From Diphasiastrum complanatum (lineage: Eukaryota > Streptophyta > Lycopodiopsida > Lycopodiales > Lycopodiaceae), in contig CM055108.1 of NCBI GenBank assembly GCA_029204225.1, positions 24,451,670 to 24,515,669 of the forward strand: a stretch of DNA of 64,000 nt, in the 5' to 3' direction. Below the pieces are notes generated by a model, which saw nothing but the letters and a program-made list of their open reading frames with translations, made no database searches and was not told the DNA's origin. Position 1 is the stretch's first letter, and every line of letters begins with the position of its first letter. A program made the position numbers and the translations under genes. Shown here piece after piece: positions 35,001 to 49,700 of this stretch.

Positions 35001-35945
35001 CCATTGAAAGTGCTGGGGTGAATCTCGACGTTTTCTCGAGATTTCGGTGGAGTAAGCAAATTTTGGATTATTCTTCCCGTTGAATCACTTTTTCGAAGTG
35101 CAATCGTTTGTGGGGTAAGTGCACTACCATGATCACATTCGGTTCGGCTGTCAATTGGTTTTTAGGAAGAAATTCTGTTTTTAGTTCCGTTGTAGCCGAT
35201 TACTTTGCTGTTGGCACTTTATTGAAGCAACGGTTTCTTTAGAGGTTGTTGGAATTTTTTCCTCTTCAGGCTTCTTGTTCTTTTTGTTAGTGGTTCTTGT
35301 ATTTGGATTGCTGTCTATTGCTTTTTAGGAAGCTGGTTTTGTGTTAAATCGGTGAGAAAAGGCAAGAATAGAAGCAAAAATGCACTAATCATTTGGCTGT
35401 GAGTCTTGGTGACGATTTACAGGTTTTCATGGCGGACTATTATGGAGTTACAGGTTTATGATCCATTTTCCAGTAAACTAACTGTGTGATTGCAGGGTTT
35501 GGAGCCTGTAAAGCCATTTTTTTGAAGTGGTTTGGTTCAGAAACAAAGCTATTCTGTGAAATAGAAAAGCTAATCTGCAAGTTTTAGTTTCAGAGAAAAT
35601 TTGGGCAGCATCTACCCTGTTTCTCAGTCATAATAAATTGCAAACCCTGCAAATTTGTAATGTAAAACTTTGCTTATGCTTAGAATACTTGTAAGTAAAG
35701 CAAATAAAACTGAGCAAACGGTAAAAGTGCCGTATGGCAAGCTGTTAATCTGGTAAAAACCAGCAAGAGTAAAGCCTCATGGCTTCCTGCAAGACTTAGG
35801 GTTGAAAAACAAAAAAAAAAGCAGAAAATCCACTTTGGACAGCCCTCCAGTGCACCCTCATTCAACATGTTACCTGCAAGCAATCTGAGTGGAAATGGTG
35901 GAGGGATGGGCCATCAGCCTGGCATAGATCGCTCTCTCTCTCAGG

Positions 35946-35999
<54 letters not shown>

Positions 36000-38900
36000 G
36001 GGTTCTCTCTCTCGGACCTGGGCAAGAAGGCAGTCGCGACCTGTGGGCCGTGTAGTGCTGGCCCGAGGAGAGTGGGTTTGGGTGGGAAAAGGAAGGGGGG
36101 GGGGGTTTACTAGGCTAATGTTCTTTAAGCGGGTTTTTCCTGTAATTTCGTTCTTTTCCAGTGGGTATATCTCAGCCATCTTGGGCTGTGTTAATATGGA
36201 GGCAGTAGATGTGCAATGGCTTGTGTAATTGAGTTATTAAGTTTTTGTCAGCATTATGTGGTTATATTTTCTTTTGTTGCTTAAAGTCGGAATTGCAACA
36301 GTCATTGGTATAATTTAATAAGCACATTGCTCTATTACGAAAACTCGGTTTTTTTAGACATTGTCTTATTAACGATCATTATACTTGTAATGGAATTAAA
36401 ACTGAACGAAATTTTTTTTAATTTTTCAGTTACTCTTGCAGTTGACAAAGATGATGTTCCAGTGACGGGGGACATGGAAATCTGTCCGGCATCACCAGCC
36501 AGTGATGACACGGCAATCCAACCGGCATCACCAAATAGTGATGAGACCCTCGATTCTAATAAATTATTGCACACTCTGGGCAAAGCAGTACTGGAACTAC
36601 AAGCTATCACCTCAACTAACTTGGGCTACCGGCCGGAGGTAATTTCCGGTGATAAAAAATTCCGGTATTTTCCTCGGTTCTATTGTTTCTGGAAGGCAAA
36701 GCCTCCTCATGGTGGAGGGAACTTTCCACGCAATCGGTGACTTGGGCTAGATTCCTAACGGAATTCCGTAAAGCTTTCGTCATGATAGACGATTCCGAGT
36801 TATATATCCGTTTCATTAACTGCAAGATGGGCAACCGAGAACTGGACAGTTATGTCCAAAAGTTCTTGGATTCTTTGGCCAAGGTGCCGCTATTTGATCG
36901 TAAGTTGGCACAGTGGCAGTTCATCTCTGGACTGCCAGCCGACTATCACAATTAGTGTAAACGGAATATCCTCCATTCACTGGAAGATGCTATCCGTGTG
37001 GCTAAGGCCTATGATAGCACCGTTGTTGCCTTACGAAAAAGCGCGCACGGCCTCGAAACCCAAAATGGAAAGGAACAAATAAGCAGAAGAAGCAGTTTTT
37101 CGACGAGCTGGAAGCAGAGGCGTACCAACAGTCTAAGAAGAATAAGAACAAGAAGAAGCTCGTGGTAAAAGACAAAGCACGGCTGGCAGCGCTGAAGCAA
37201 AATTTGTGTTTCCTCTGCAATAAACCCGGGCACCGTGCTAAATAGTGCCCCGAACGGAAAACAAAGTCTTCAAGTTTTATGGCAGTGGATTTACCGGTAG
37301 GTAAATTGGAAGTCAATTTGTTGAATAATTGTGCTTGTGCTTGCAATTTTATACACTTTCTTTCAAGCCTAATGAATTGTTTCGAATGAGAGGCAATATA
37401 TTAGGGAAAGACGTAAATGTACTATTTGATTCAGGTAGTACTCACAATTTTTTGAATGCTCGACTTGTGCAGAAGCTCCGAGTGCCCACCATGGCCAGTG
37501 ATCACCGTTATGTGGTCCGTCTTGCCTCAGGTTTGGACACTGAGATATGGGATGCCAAAGTCTCAAATTTAGAGCTTCGGATGCAGGACCATATTGAGCC
37601 GCTGGACTTCCATGTCATGAATCTAGACAAGATTGATGTGATCTTGGATTATGAATGGTTTTTCGATAAATCTGATTCATTTGCAATAGATTTTAAAAAC
37701 CATAAGTTTTGAAGATAGCGGATCCAGATTTGTCGTTCATCATTAACCGTGACGCGAGTGATACGGCTATTGGAGCTGTTCTCTTACAGGAGGGCCAGCC
37801 CGTTGCCTTTGAAAGTAAGAAACTAACCGATGCACAGGTCATGTATACCACTCGGGAAAAAGAGCTTTTTGCTGTGATCCATGCTTTGAAGTCATGGAGA
37901 CATTACCTGTATGGTAATAAGTTCGTGGTTAATATAGATCACCAACCTTTAAAGTATTTCTGTAATCAGAATGATTTAAGAGGTCGTAAGGCGAGATGGG
38001 CAGAACTCATGCATGAATTTGACTTTGAAGTACGGTATATCAAAGGCACCTCTAATCAGGTGGCTGATGCACTTAGTCGAATTGGTGAAGTGAACGAACT
38101 TTCCTTCACTGAGATCAAACTTTTATCTCTCCCTGAGAGGTCTTTATGAGAAAGACCCACATTTTGGACCAATCTGGAATAGGGTTCTAGCAGTTACATC
38201 AAGCGGAACTGATGTTCATCGTGATCAGTCTTGGGGGAAGGATAAAAAGGGTGCTAATGACTTCTCTATCCGTAATGGACTTTTGTTCAGGAAAGGGAAG
38301 GTTTGTGTGCCTGATGTGGATGTTATTAAAGATAAAATTCTTTTGGAATGTCATGACTCACCATGTGCAGGACATCCCGACATACATTGTTAGATTTGGT
38401 ACGAAGGGACTTTTATTGGCCAAAACTCAAGCCCTTTGTAGAATCTTATGTGGTCAAGTGTGACCAATGCTAGTTGAACGCCATAAGGCTGGCGGATTGT
38501 TGCATCCATTGGATATCCCGGATAAGAGATGGGATAGTATTTCCATGGATTTCAATTTTCGTGGTTGGGTTACCGCGGACAAATAAACAGCATGATGCAA
38601 TTTGGGTTGTGGTCGATCTTACCAAATTGGCTACGTTTATTCCTATAAAGGCCACCGCAAAGGCTTCTGATTTAGCTCAGACATTTGTAGAGCGTCTGTT
38701 TAGACTTTAAGGATTACCAAGTGATATTGTGAACGATCGCGATCCGAAGTTCACAGGTCTCTTCTGGTCGGCTGTGTTTGCTAAGCTAGAGACGACTCTG
38801 AGCTTGGGTTCTTCTGATCATCCTGAGACGGATGGATAGATAGAAAGAACAAATCAGACGATAGAACAAATGCTTCGGGCATATGTTTCCCGACGGCAAT

Positions 38901-40696
38901 CTGATTGGGAGAAGTATCTTCCATTGATCGAGTTTGCCTATGACAGTAGTAAGCATTCGGCTAGCCCGTTTATGCTTATGTACGAATTTGAGCCTAGGTC
39001 ACCCATTGCGGTAGAGACTCGCACGATGAAGTTTCAGAAAGTAGCGGATTTCCTACATGATATGCAGGAAATGCTACGGATTGCACATGAAAATGTCCAG
39101 TGTGCCCAGGATAGGGACTGGCATTATGCAAATCTGAAAAGATCACCGAGAGACTTCCAAGTGGGGGATGGGGTATATTTGAAAATCTCGAAGGATTCAA
39201 GTGTAGTGCGTACCGACAAGCATTATAAATTGTCCCCTTGATATAGAGGACCATATCAGATCTTGAAAAAGATCGGATCCTTAGCTTACCAACTGGAACT
39301 CCCAAAAGGATCTCTCAAGTGCATCCGGTATTTCACGTAAGCCGACTCAAGAAGAGTCTACATGAAGAGAGCATCTTGGATCTGGAGATCAATTGAACCT
39401 GTTGGATGAATCATTAGGTGTATCTCGACTTGAACCCGAAAAGATCTTGGATACAAGAACTAAACGATTGAGAAATCGTATAGTTACTGAGCATCTGGTT
39501 CGATGGAAGGGATGTACAGACAATGATGATTCCTGGGAACAGGAAGGAAGCATAAGGAGGAACTTTCCCAGTTTTAAGTTCTGAGGACAGAACTTGAATA
39601 AGGGGGGAAGAATGTCATGCCCATGACTGGTTTCGGGTAGCATGTCCACGCTAGGGATCAGATACCAACAACCTGTAAGTTAATTGTGACTATAAGGGAA
39701 TTGGGGCCCTTATGTGTACATGGTCATAATTAATGGTTGTAGGCCTAAACACATGGTCGTGAGTTGGTATGGGTCTATCAGTGAGTCATTAGGGAACTGG
39801 ATGACGTGGCCCAGATAGGCGAGAGTGAAGATATGGTCAGTGGTAGAGTAATGGGCTCAGAACCCTGCCTAGCCCAAAGCATGCAATCTCTTGGATTCCG
39901 TCTCTGAGCTCACCGCAGACTGAAGTATGGTACCATATAGCTTTGTGAGAACATGCTCACTCATGATAGTGTGATAGTTACCACAAATCATGGGGTCACC
40001 CTTATGTGAATAGGGTGGAAGATGTTGGTGCACCAAGATGATGGGAAGCCAAAGACAACTGCTGAATTGAGGAGGTTGGCTATTGTGGGAGCAAGTAGGT
40101 CGGTGGCATGAGTCAGGAGTTCGGATTCAAGGTCCTCGATATTTCTAGCCTTATGAGACTTCATTCTCTTGATGGCCATAAGGACCATATCGAAGGTGAA
40201 CTCAAATGGTCAGGGAGAGATAGAGATGGGTGAGTCATTGGGTATGGTGTATAGACTAGTAGCATAGTCGGCCATATGCGGAGGTCATCCTACATAGCCA
40301 ATGCTATAGTTCTAACTTTTACAATGTTTCAAGCCATGTTAAATATGCGAAGTGTTTTCTTGAGCTTTCTCCCTCGAGGTTTCCTATCATTCTTATGGAG
40401 ATTGGAAGTCATGCTTTTTTTCCTAGGATTTCTTTCTCACAACCTCCAATGACCCTCGTGTGACCCTTGCTCTTGTGAGGGTTTCCTCCTTGCTCAGCAG
40501 ACCGACCATTCTCCCACCAACTACTTTTTGGCATCCAGTCATCTCTTTGCTTATTATTTGTGGCATAAACCACTTTCTACTTCATTGTTTTCACATGCCA
40601 TCTCGTCCTCTACTTGTATTGCCCTCAAACCACCACCGACCACCCCCTTGCATTCACTATCACATGTCCCTCAATGCCTCCCCTTTTGGCTTTGAG

Positions 40697-40772
<76 letters not shown>

Positions 40773-43700
40773 TGTTGAGACCAAGCATCTAGCTACTATT
40801 GAGAGTGTAGTTTCGACTAAGTTAGAGCAGAGTTTAGAGAAATGAGGAGTTGTCCAATTGAACATGTAAATGGTCTATGTACCATATAATCTTGGACTAG
40901 ATCTCTCTCTTTTCTTAGTTGTCATTTTGTTATGTTCTAGTAGTTTACTTAATGCAGTAATTTTGTTTTGATGGCATTGATCTGTCTAGTTTTTCTATCA
41001 TACTTGGGCAGGAAAAGACATTAATGAATCTTCTTCCTCTTTTTCTCTCTCGCGTGCATGCGTCAGCGCTATGCGCCATCCTTAGATGCTCTATCGTTGC
41101 TGAGTGGAGCCCATCCATTGCTGCTACTGCTGAGCAGACATATCATCCATGAAGTTGTCATCCTTGTTGCTGAAAGGAAGCATGGTGCTGAGCTGATCTG
41201 CAAGGCTCTTTTGCAGACTTCTGGCACCCTATTGAGCTGTGCAGTGCGCCTTGTTCAGTGGAAGTCCAGCAGATTCTGCGCTCACTCTTTGTTGCAGCAT
41301 GTTATTTTCCTCCAGAGTCTTCATCCTTTGCTGAGGGCATTGGCTCACCCTACCTTGATCTCTCATTGGATATTGTTAGATTCACAGAGCCGGGGCATAT
41401 TTTCCTCACTGGGGATTTTACTGCTGGGATATTCTCACGATAGTCAGAGTTTCACGACACCACCCTCCAGACGCTTGTACAAGTAATTTTGGTAGCAATG
41501 TATGTACATAATAGCCAACTAACAATCATCTAGAGATATCTTCCAGAGAGTTAAGTTATCAGAACCGCTAGTTCTCTTGATTTGTCCTAATCAAGCATTT
41601 CTATTTTGAGCTATTGCTAATGATAAGCAAACAAACTCTAACATATTGCACTGATAGGCAACTTCAAGCCCATGACACCGAACATTGAGATTTTTTCAGC
41701 CTCTTTGATTTCATTGCCTTAGAAGAAAAGGTTTTAGGAAAGTGGGCAACAAAAGTATACATTATAAACATAGTCATCATTCATTTCATCTCAGATTATG
41801 GACTTTATAGTGAGCATCAGCTATTTATTTGCATGGTTTCTTGGATGAAAATACAAGGCTGAATTGTAGACCAAATGGGATCTAATCAACTCAAAAGCTT
41901 GAACGGTAATTACTATGACTAAGAGTAACTAACATGGAAGGGAGTATTAAGATCTCTAGAGATATTCAACATAAATGGAAGAGGTAAAGTACTGACCTAA
42001 ATTTGACCATGCATGAGCAAAAGTTTGTCGTTTAGCAATAGCAATCTTTAAGAATTTCATTGCAGCTTCAAATTGTAGAGTGCACAAAGAATGTAATCCC
42101 AACTGGTGCCATGCTACCGTGTCATCAGGATCCTCTTCTATAGCCTGCACACCTCAAAAGCGGCAAAGTAATTTTTAGCTAGAAATCTAAAATAAGATTA
42201 AGCAACTACCAGCAGGTTATCTATCAAACACAACTGAATGCCGTTAAGGTATGACATTTTGTAGTAATGGACATTAGAGATATGATTTGCTTCTCCTACA
42301 AATATCCATATTAATGCGGCCATTTAAAAAGTTACCGACTCAACTATTAGTAAAGGCCCAACCATGTAAAAATGTCTTAACTCTCTCCCTTACTTTCAGT
42401 AAAATTGTCCTCAATGTGAGCATTAGGACAATTCCAGCATGGTATCAGAGCATGTATGATCATGCTCGATCCATTGAAGGTTTTGCAGCATCAGAGCCAG
42501 GCTTGATTGTGGAGTCTATGTGAGAGAGAGATTGCTTAAGTAGGATCAATGAAGTTAAGAGTCTTCAGAGTTTACAACTACTGCTGATTGGAGATCATTA
42601 TCACTGCTGCATTGAAGATTGATACTGACAACAAGTCCTGTTGGAGATCACTGATATTGTTGGAGATCCCTATTGTTGAAGTTTCCTGCCGAATCAGATC
42701 ATTCACACCTGGAAATCGCTGCTGTTGAAGATTGCTGCTTACATTGCTGCTACTGATTTAGTTTGCTGCAGAAGATTGCAGCTGGATCATTGCCAATATC
42801 CATCATAGGAGTTGCTCAAATTGGTTAATGATTTGTTGTTGCTGCACCAGTTGAATAGCTGCTACAAATTCTTGTTGGAAGGAACTGTTGTTCACTGATT
42901 GCTGAATCGCTGTTGGAACAGATTGTTGCTTTTCTTTGTAAGAGTATTACCATGGATCTTCACGGTTAGATAAATTGCAGCAGAAGCTGTCACCAACGAC
43001 TTGTTTCATTGGGTCAAAGCATTGAGTCAAGTTTGATATTTGCATGTCAGCTGGATCGAAGGACCAAGAGGATTGGGAAGTTGTTATGGTCAATAAATTT
43101 CCTCCTAATAATGAGAGAGAACTGAGAGAAAATCAAAGTCAAAATGGAAGGCACATCATATTATCAACTTATCAATTAAAGATATGATAATTTCTCATAT
43201 CAGGGATGCTCCTGGACCCAATAAAGCTTTGGAAAATAGACCGTATGAGAATGTCAATCAATCAAGGATTTTATTTTTGACGAATAAACTTCACACTCTA
43301 AAAATGGAAACAAGAGAGTCTATTACAGACTATTTTTCTAGAGTGAAAGATTTCAAGGATGCTGGTGAAAGTGTGCCTGATTCAATCATTGTTCTATTGT
43401 GATTAATAGCTTAGCCGATCAAATTTTTGTTTGATGTTACGAGAGACTAGGCCAAGTTTCAACGAATTGAATGCTGTATTACTTCAGGAATCTCAGGAAT
43501 TGGGCAGACTTCAAAGAGCAAGCATTCACCACCAAGAAGTAGGCACAAAATTACAAGAAAGGAAAAGACAAAATGGACAAAAAAAAAGCAAGAGCAACAA
43601 TATCAGCAAGAGGTCCCCCATGGAATAAAATTTTCTCCTAGAAGCAAAAGAAAGAGCCCGACAATGCAACCATTACAAGAAACGCTTAACTAGGTGGATC

Positions 43701-46700
43701 ATTGATTGATCAGATCCAAAATATCCCAATCACTAGTAGAATGAGAGAATCGATGTAGGTTTAACATCAATTGCTGATGAAAAGGTAGTTGGAAGCTGGA
43801 TCGCTGACAAGATTCTCTTGTGAACAACAAGTTGTTGGAGACAACAACTACACATAGATCATTTGTAGATTTGTTAAGCCAAATGTTGTTAGAAAGAGAG
43901 GAAAGAAACTTCCTCCTGATTGGAGAAGTGCTCAGATACGTAGATCTGGTGATGATTGCATACAAATAAATAGCAAAAATAATGCATGAACAACATGTAC
44001 GACCAAAAGGTCTCCTACAAAGAACTACAACAGAGCTTCCTACAAAGAACTGAAGAGCGAAAACCATTTGAATGGGGATGTCATGTGAGCTACTACTTAG
44101 ATACTAGTCTGAAGACCCTTAGGGGAACCTTCCAAGCAGCTATCAATGAATTAGGGCAAAGATCCCCCAACTCTATCCACAATCTTGTGAGTTCCTAGAA
44201 GGGACAGTCTGGCTAAGCACATGCATCCACCACTTGTTCCTCAGCCCACTGCACCACGTCCTACCGCACCACCACAGCCCACTGCACCACGTCCCGCCCC
44301 TCTTGCTGCATCTATTCCAGTGGGTGCATTTCCATAGCGTCCTCCTGCAGTCACTCAGATGACTCGCCCAGTGCAAACATTCCGATCTCTTTGCTCTGAG
44401 TCGGCACCATATGGTCTCTCACAGGAAACCCAAGACATACCATCCACTTTCTCCCCACATCAGGATGATTTGGACTCTGATGATGAGGATGGTGATGATA
44501 GACAGTGGGAAACTAAAAAAAAATTAATTAATAAATTGTACGATTCACCAAGGTTTCGCCCCCCCCCCCAAAAAAAAAAATTTTGTGAACCGTACGGTTC
44601 AATGTACGGTTCTGAGAACCGTGGTGAACCGTCCACGGTTCATAAATTCTATGCTTCGCCACCATCTATCACTTGCTGGGATTTGGGCAGCCTTCGTGCA
44701 CTCTTTTGTGGTAACTTTTTTGACACTTGTGGATTTTTTTTGACACATTGGAGGCAGCCTTTAACCCCTTTTGGCATCCATTTTCGCAGTATACTCTCAT
44801 CTTCCTTGTTGGTATCCCCATGATAGTTTATCTTCGCTCTATTTGTGTGGTTGGTTTTCTTTGAGCATAATTGGGGTGACAACAAAAGTCTCCCTCAAGT
44901 ATTCACTCTTTGATTACTCTTCCAACTTAGAGTCCTTAAAAATGGCTTGTGGTGCTTCTAGTGGTGATCATAATCCTTCTTTCCATGAAACTTTTCAACG
45001 CGTCATACAACAAATCTTACAACCACAACTTGATGTCAGGTGACTGAGTATTTGGTTCGTTGGAAAGGCAGTTTCAACGACGAGAACACCTGGGAAAAGG
45101 GGCAAGACCTGAGACAAAGATTCCCAAATTCCTTCAAAAGTCTTTTTATGGGGGAGGAAATGTCAGGGACCCAAACCCTTGGGTCCCACCCCTAACTTGA
45201 AACCGGACACTAAACCAGGCCTATTGACTTGACTAGTTGACTTGTGGACCACATGCGTGCCACTTGTCATGATAGGGGATATGTGTTTGGCATGGAGACT
45301 CCAAGTATAGAAGGGGAGGAGATCTCAGTTACTATTCATTCTATCTACCTAGGAGTGGGTGGATGGTAGTGCACATGTGCATAGCCAAGATTGTGCTGGG
45401 CCCTCGCTAGGGCAGGAGAAAGCCGAAGGTGCTAACGACGGCATGGGACATCATTAGCACTGGAAGATGGATCCCGCTTGTTGTCTAGTCAAAGGCTTAG
45501 GGCATGGAGGGTGAATCTGGATCGGATCCTACAACGAGGTGAATTCTGAGCGTTCAGTTTCTTGTGCTGACTAGCACCTGGCATTTTCCGGTTAGTAGGG
45601 TTAGTGCCATCGAAAATCATCTTTAGGTCTGATCAATCCATCTTGATGAACTATGAGTTGGATGTCATTGTAGCTTTGAAATTTTTTTATGAATCGTCGA
45701 ACCCTAGATTATGGTTCCATTTTCCATTTTCTCCTTTTTTTTAGGTTAAAAAAAGAAAAGGGGAAAGGCAACGGGTTGCCCAAGGATTTCCAGCTCGAGG
45801 CTAGGAGGAACTAGTCTCTTACCCTTGGGAACGGAATTCGCCACGCCAAGATATACAATAATACTCGTATTGTGGCTAAATCTGAGCCAAATGGAAAACC
45901 TGAAAGGGGCAAAAGTCCTCTTTCTTTCCGAAGAAAGGAACAAAAAAGAAAAGTATACTCCTATTAGATCCATGAATCAAAGAAACGATCAGCGATGGAC
46001 CATGAGACCTTTGCCAAGGCCAAAAGAGACAATCTCTGCTTTAATTGCATGGAGCCGAGACATGTCGTAAAGGAATGCTTGAAGAAAAGGAAGAATAGTG
46101 AAGGGGCTTCATTTAAGATGCCAAGTAACTTTACATTTCTAGCATTGATTTCTCCGTTGTTGATAGTTCAATTTGTGAGCATTGTTGTTTTAATACGATG
46201 GTTTTGGCCACCATGACCTAATTCGGATGAATGAGACTGTAGATGGCCAAGGCGTAATAGTTTTGTTTGATGATGGTCCTACACAGAATTTTATTAACTT
46301 GAAATTGTTGCAGAAGCTAAAGTTGAAAACAAAGCAAAGCGATTACCGTTATTGGCCACATGAGCGAAAAAACAAGTGGGGGACCAAATAGTTCCATGTC
46401 TACCTTTACAAATTCGACTCTATAAGGATAAATTAGACTTTCATATCGTGAATTTGGACAAAGTAGATGTAATACTTTGTTAAAACTTAGTGGAAATGTT
46501 GATATTTCTCCTTCGTACTTGATTTCCGCTATGGACATTGGAAACCATTGAAAAAATGAATTTTGATTCTTAGTTGTGCTGGTTAAAAGAATTTGTTTAC
46601 CATGAAGAATGCAACACAATTACAACATGCAACTTGCACTAATGACTTATAATTTAAGGGAGGAAACTGGCCTGAAGGTGAGGCCTTTAGAAAACTTAGA

Positions 46701-49700
46701 CATGACTTTAGAGACATTTTTCTAGACTAGCTACTAGAGGGTCTTCCCCCCTCTAGGGTTGTCAACCATGGCATTTAACTTCTCCTTGGAAGCTCCCTTG
46801 TATCCTTGTATCCTTACAAGATGAGCACCAAGGAGGAAGGTGAAGTTCTTGAGCAACTGCAATAGTATTTAAATATAGGCCATGAAAGGCCTAGTACATC
46901 CCCTTGGGGAGGTCCAGTGTTATTAGTTAATAAAAAGGACGGAGGAACTCTATTTTTGTGTAGACAATAAAAATTGAACAAACTAACCACTTCCTTGGAA
47001 AAGGTTATTGCTAATGATTTCTTTGATCATATGGAAAAAGATGTTGCTAGGTGCATTCATGAAGGAGATGGTTCTTCTACATTTTTTTGTGATGAGTCAA
47101 AGAAAGTCATTTTTGCAGCAAGTGGAGTCACATGTCTTCATAAAGAGAGTAGATCAAATGGTTCTATCATGAGACTTGGTGAGGGAGATAGTCACAAGTC
47201 AAGAAGAAGAGAAGTATGTGAAGAGTTCAAAGTAGGATGTACTTTGGATGATGTCATTGTGAATGATAGTGAGGAAGAGTCATTACCTAAAACATTGAGT
47301 AGAAGTTCTTGTTTGAAAAAAGAGAGTACTTCAATCATCCTTATGTTGAAGGTACTAATCATTTTTTTCATGGCTTCTAATGTTTTTGAGGTTTCTACTT
47401 GTTATGATGCAATCATTAAGAGGGAGTCTTATGAAGGAAAGAGCAATGGAAGATTGGTTCTTGGGAAGATCCAAGGCATGGATCTCACATCTCTTCATCA
47501 ACTCAAAGGATTCTATGATTGTAAATTGATCACTCATGATCAAGATGGCAAAAGGTTGGTTGGAGAAGACTACATGGAGCAAATCGCAAGACAATTTCTT
47601 CAAGGCAAGTGAGATCTCATTGGTGAGCTTATTGAGGTTTGTTAAGGACTCAAGCTGGCTGGATTTATTAGGTTTGATTTTCATCTTCACCTACTCTACT
47701 TCATGTTGGATGGAAAGTTTGGAATCTATCTTATGATGGTGGCATTATTTTCACTAGCCTGTGTGGAAATTCGACATCAAGCATTGATGAGATCTTGTTG
47801 GATCTAGATCATATGTTTGAGAGGGAGTATTTCCGGAGGTTCAGGTCTAAAGATATTCATATTTTTGTTATCTTTGATGATCAAAGGAAAGGTAAGCAAG
47901 TGGAAGTGACACACTTTGCTTTACTCACATGTTTTGGAGAATCTTCCTGTGTAGATGATGGTATGCAAGTGGATATTGGTTCTCATGCTGTAAAATCAAG
48001 TAATGGTTCTGGAAAAGAGGTCTTAGACAATGGCTTTGATGGTCAAGAGGAGGATCAAGAGGTTGATCTCAAAGGGCTTCAACAACACAAAAGGGAAAGT
48101 GGTAATTTGGAGCTAGTCAAGAGCATCAAAGGAGGGTCATTGGCAAAGATGTTTTGGATTTGTTTTTGTAGGTGTTTGAAGACTCAAGTAAGGTCAAAAG
48201 AACAGCAAGGAACTTTTGTTCGAGTTTACTTTATTTCTTCTATCTCATGGTTGAGCTATTTCATGTGGATGCGTGCAAATTGTCAAGATATGGTAAAACT
48301 ACCTACATTGGTTTGCATCATTTTGATGTTGGAGTTGTACTAACATTCTTGGCTGACGTTTGGATTGATGAATGCCCCTGCGACCTTCCAACAAATGATG
48401 AATGATCTTCTTCGTCCATATTTGGAAAAGTTCGTAATAGTTTACTTGGATGATATTCTCATCTATCGTAGACCTTTCAAGAAGCACGAAGAGCATCTCA
48501 GAGAGGTTACTGAGACGAGAGAAGCTCTACACCAAAGAATCCAAATGTGAATTCTTCCAGACAAGACTAGAATACCTTGGTCACATTATTTCGTATCATG
48601 GGTTGGAAATTGACCCTAGCAAGGTTCGTAAGGTTGTCCATTCTCCTGACCATATGTGAAGTTACATCTTTTCTTGGATTCATTGGGTTTTTCAACAAAT
48701 TTATCTTGGATTATGCGGTAATTGCATCACCCTTGACAAATCTCCTCAAGGGGGCAAAGAAAACTAGCCGACATAGTAAGTTCGGTCCTTTGGCTACTTG
48801 GACTGAAGAGTTGAATCAAAGTTTTGAAACTCTGAAACACTTTATGTGTCTACAACTCCAACATTACACAGTCGATCGTAATAGGCAATATGCGCTTGAG
48901 ATGGATGCTAGCGGCCTTACTATAGAGGCAGTCCTATTTTAGGATGGTAGACCAATTGCTTTTGAAAGCAAAAAGTTGGATCCTACTCAAAGGCGGTATT
49001 CCACCTATGATAAGGAACTTTTTGCCATTATTATTGCTCTTAAAATTTGGACACACTATTTGTATGGCTCTAGGTTTACAATTGTGACTAGTCACCAAGA
49101 ACTAAGGTATATTTGTGATGCGGGTGACCTTTGCGATCGTAAAGCCAAGTGGTCAGAGTTGCTCCAAGAATTTCAATATGATGTTAAGTACTGGAAGGAT
49201 ACGCCAAAATATGTGTAAGACCGATCGATAGGTACTTCGGTCAAATTTGGCTAGATGTCCTGGTAGAAAATTCTATATCTAATATTCAACTTGGAAAGGA
49301 GGATTCCAAGACCTCTCTCCTCAGGATAAGATATTGCGAGATTATTCCATTAGGAATGGGTTGCTTTTCCAGAGTGGGAAAATATGTGTGCCAAAAAGTG
49401 ATGAGATTGAGGCCCAAACTTGCATGAATGTCATGACAGCCCCAACGCAGGACACCCAGGCATACAAAGGACACTTGATCTAGTAAAGAGGAACTTTTAC
49501 TGCCCAAACTTAGAGATCAAGTGGAGGCATATGTTCCCAAGTGCGGGCAATGCCAGTTAAATAAAGTTCAAAGACTTAAGGTAGCTGGCTTGTTACTTCC
49601 ATTAGAAATTCCCAAAAACAAGTGAAAATATTTCCATGAATTTCGAAGTTGGGCTTTCTCAGATGGGGAAGCAAAATGATGCCATATGGGTAGTAGTTGA

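Larger units (their letters stand above)
34387..39820 (+). mobile_element. decayed chromovirus, int-LTR-int-LTR arrangement
   Basis: Plus-strand Ty3 element antisense to the host TPR gene. From the left: 3' end of an internal region with chromodomain (34387-34536), PPT, LTR (34551-34968), PBS, leader, gag, protease, RNase H, integrase, chromodomain, PPT, and a truncated LTR (39613-39820). Chromodomain sequence therefore occurs on both sides of the first LTR. RT is missing entirely and every remaining domain has stops or frameshifts. Both outer boundaries abut LINE sequence. Confidence 0.88.

Noticed and set aside
38990-39305. 103-codon minus-strand frame in the chromovirus
   Set aside because: It is the antisense shadow of the integrase region.
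40660-40767. Possible plus-strand LINE 3' end before the (CT)n tract (ATGCC...TTTTGGC)
   Set aside because: The upstream sequence does not match the LINE 3' UTR and the hairpin arms are not complementary; resemblance is too short.
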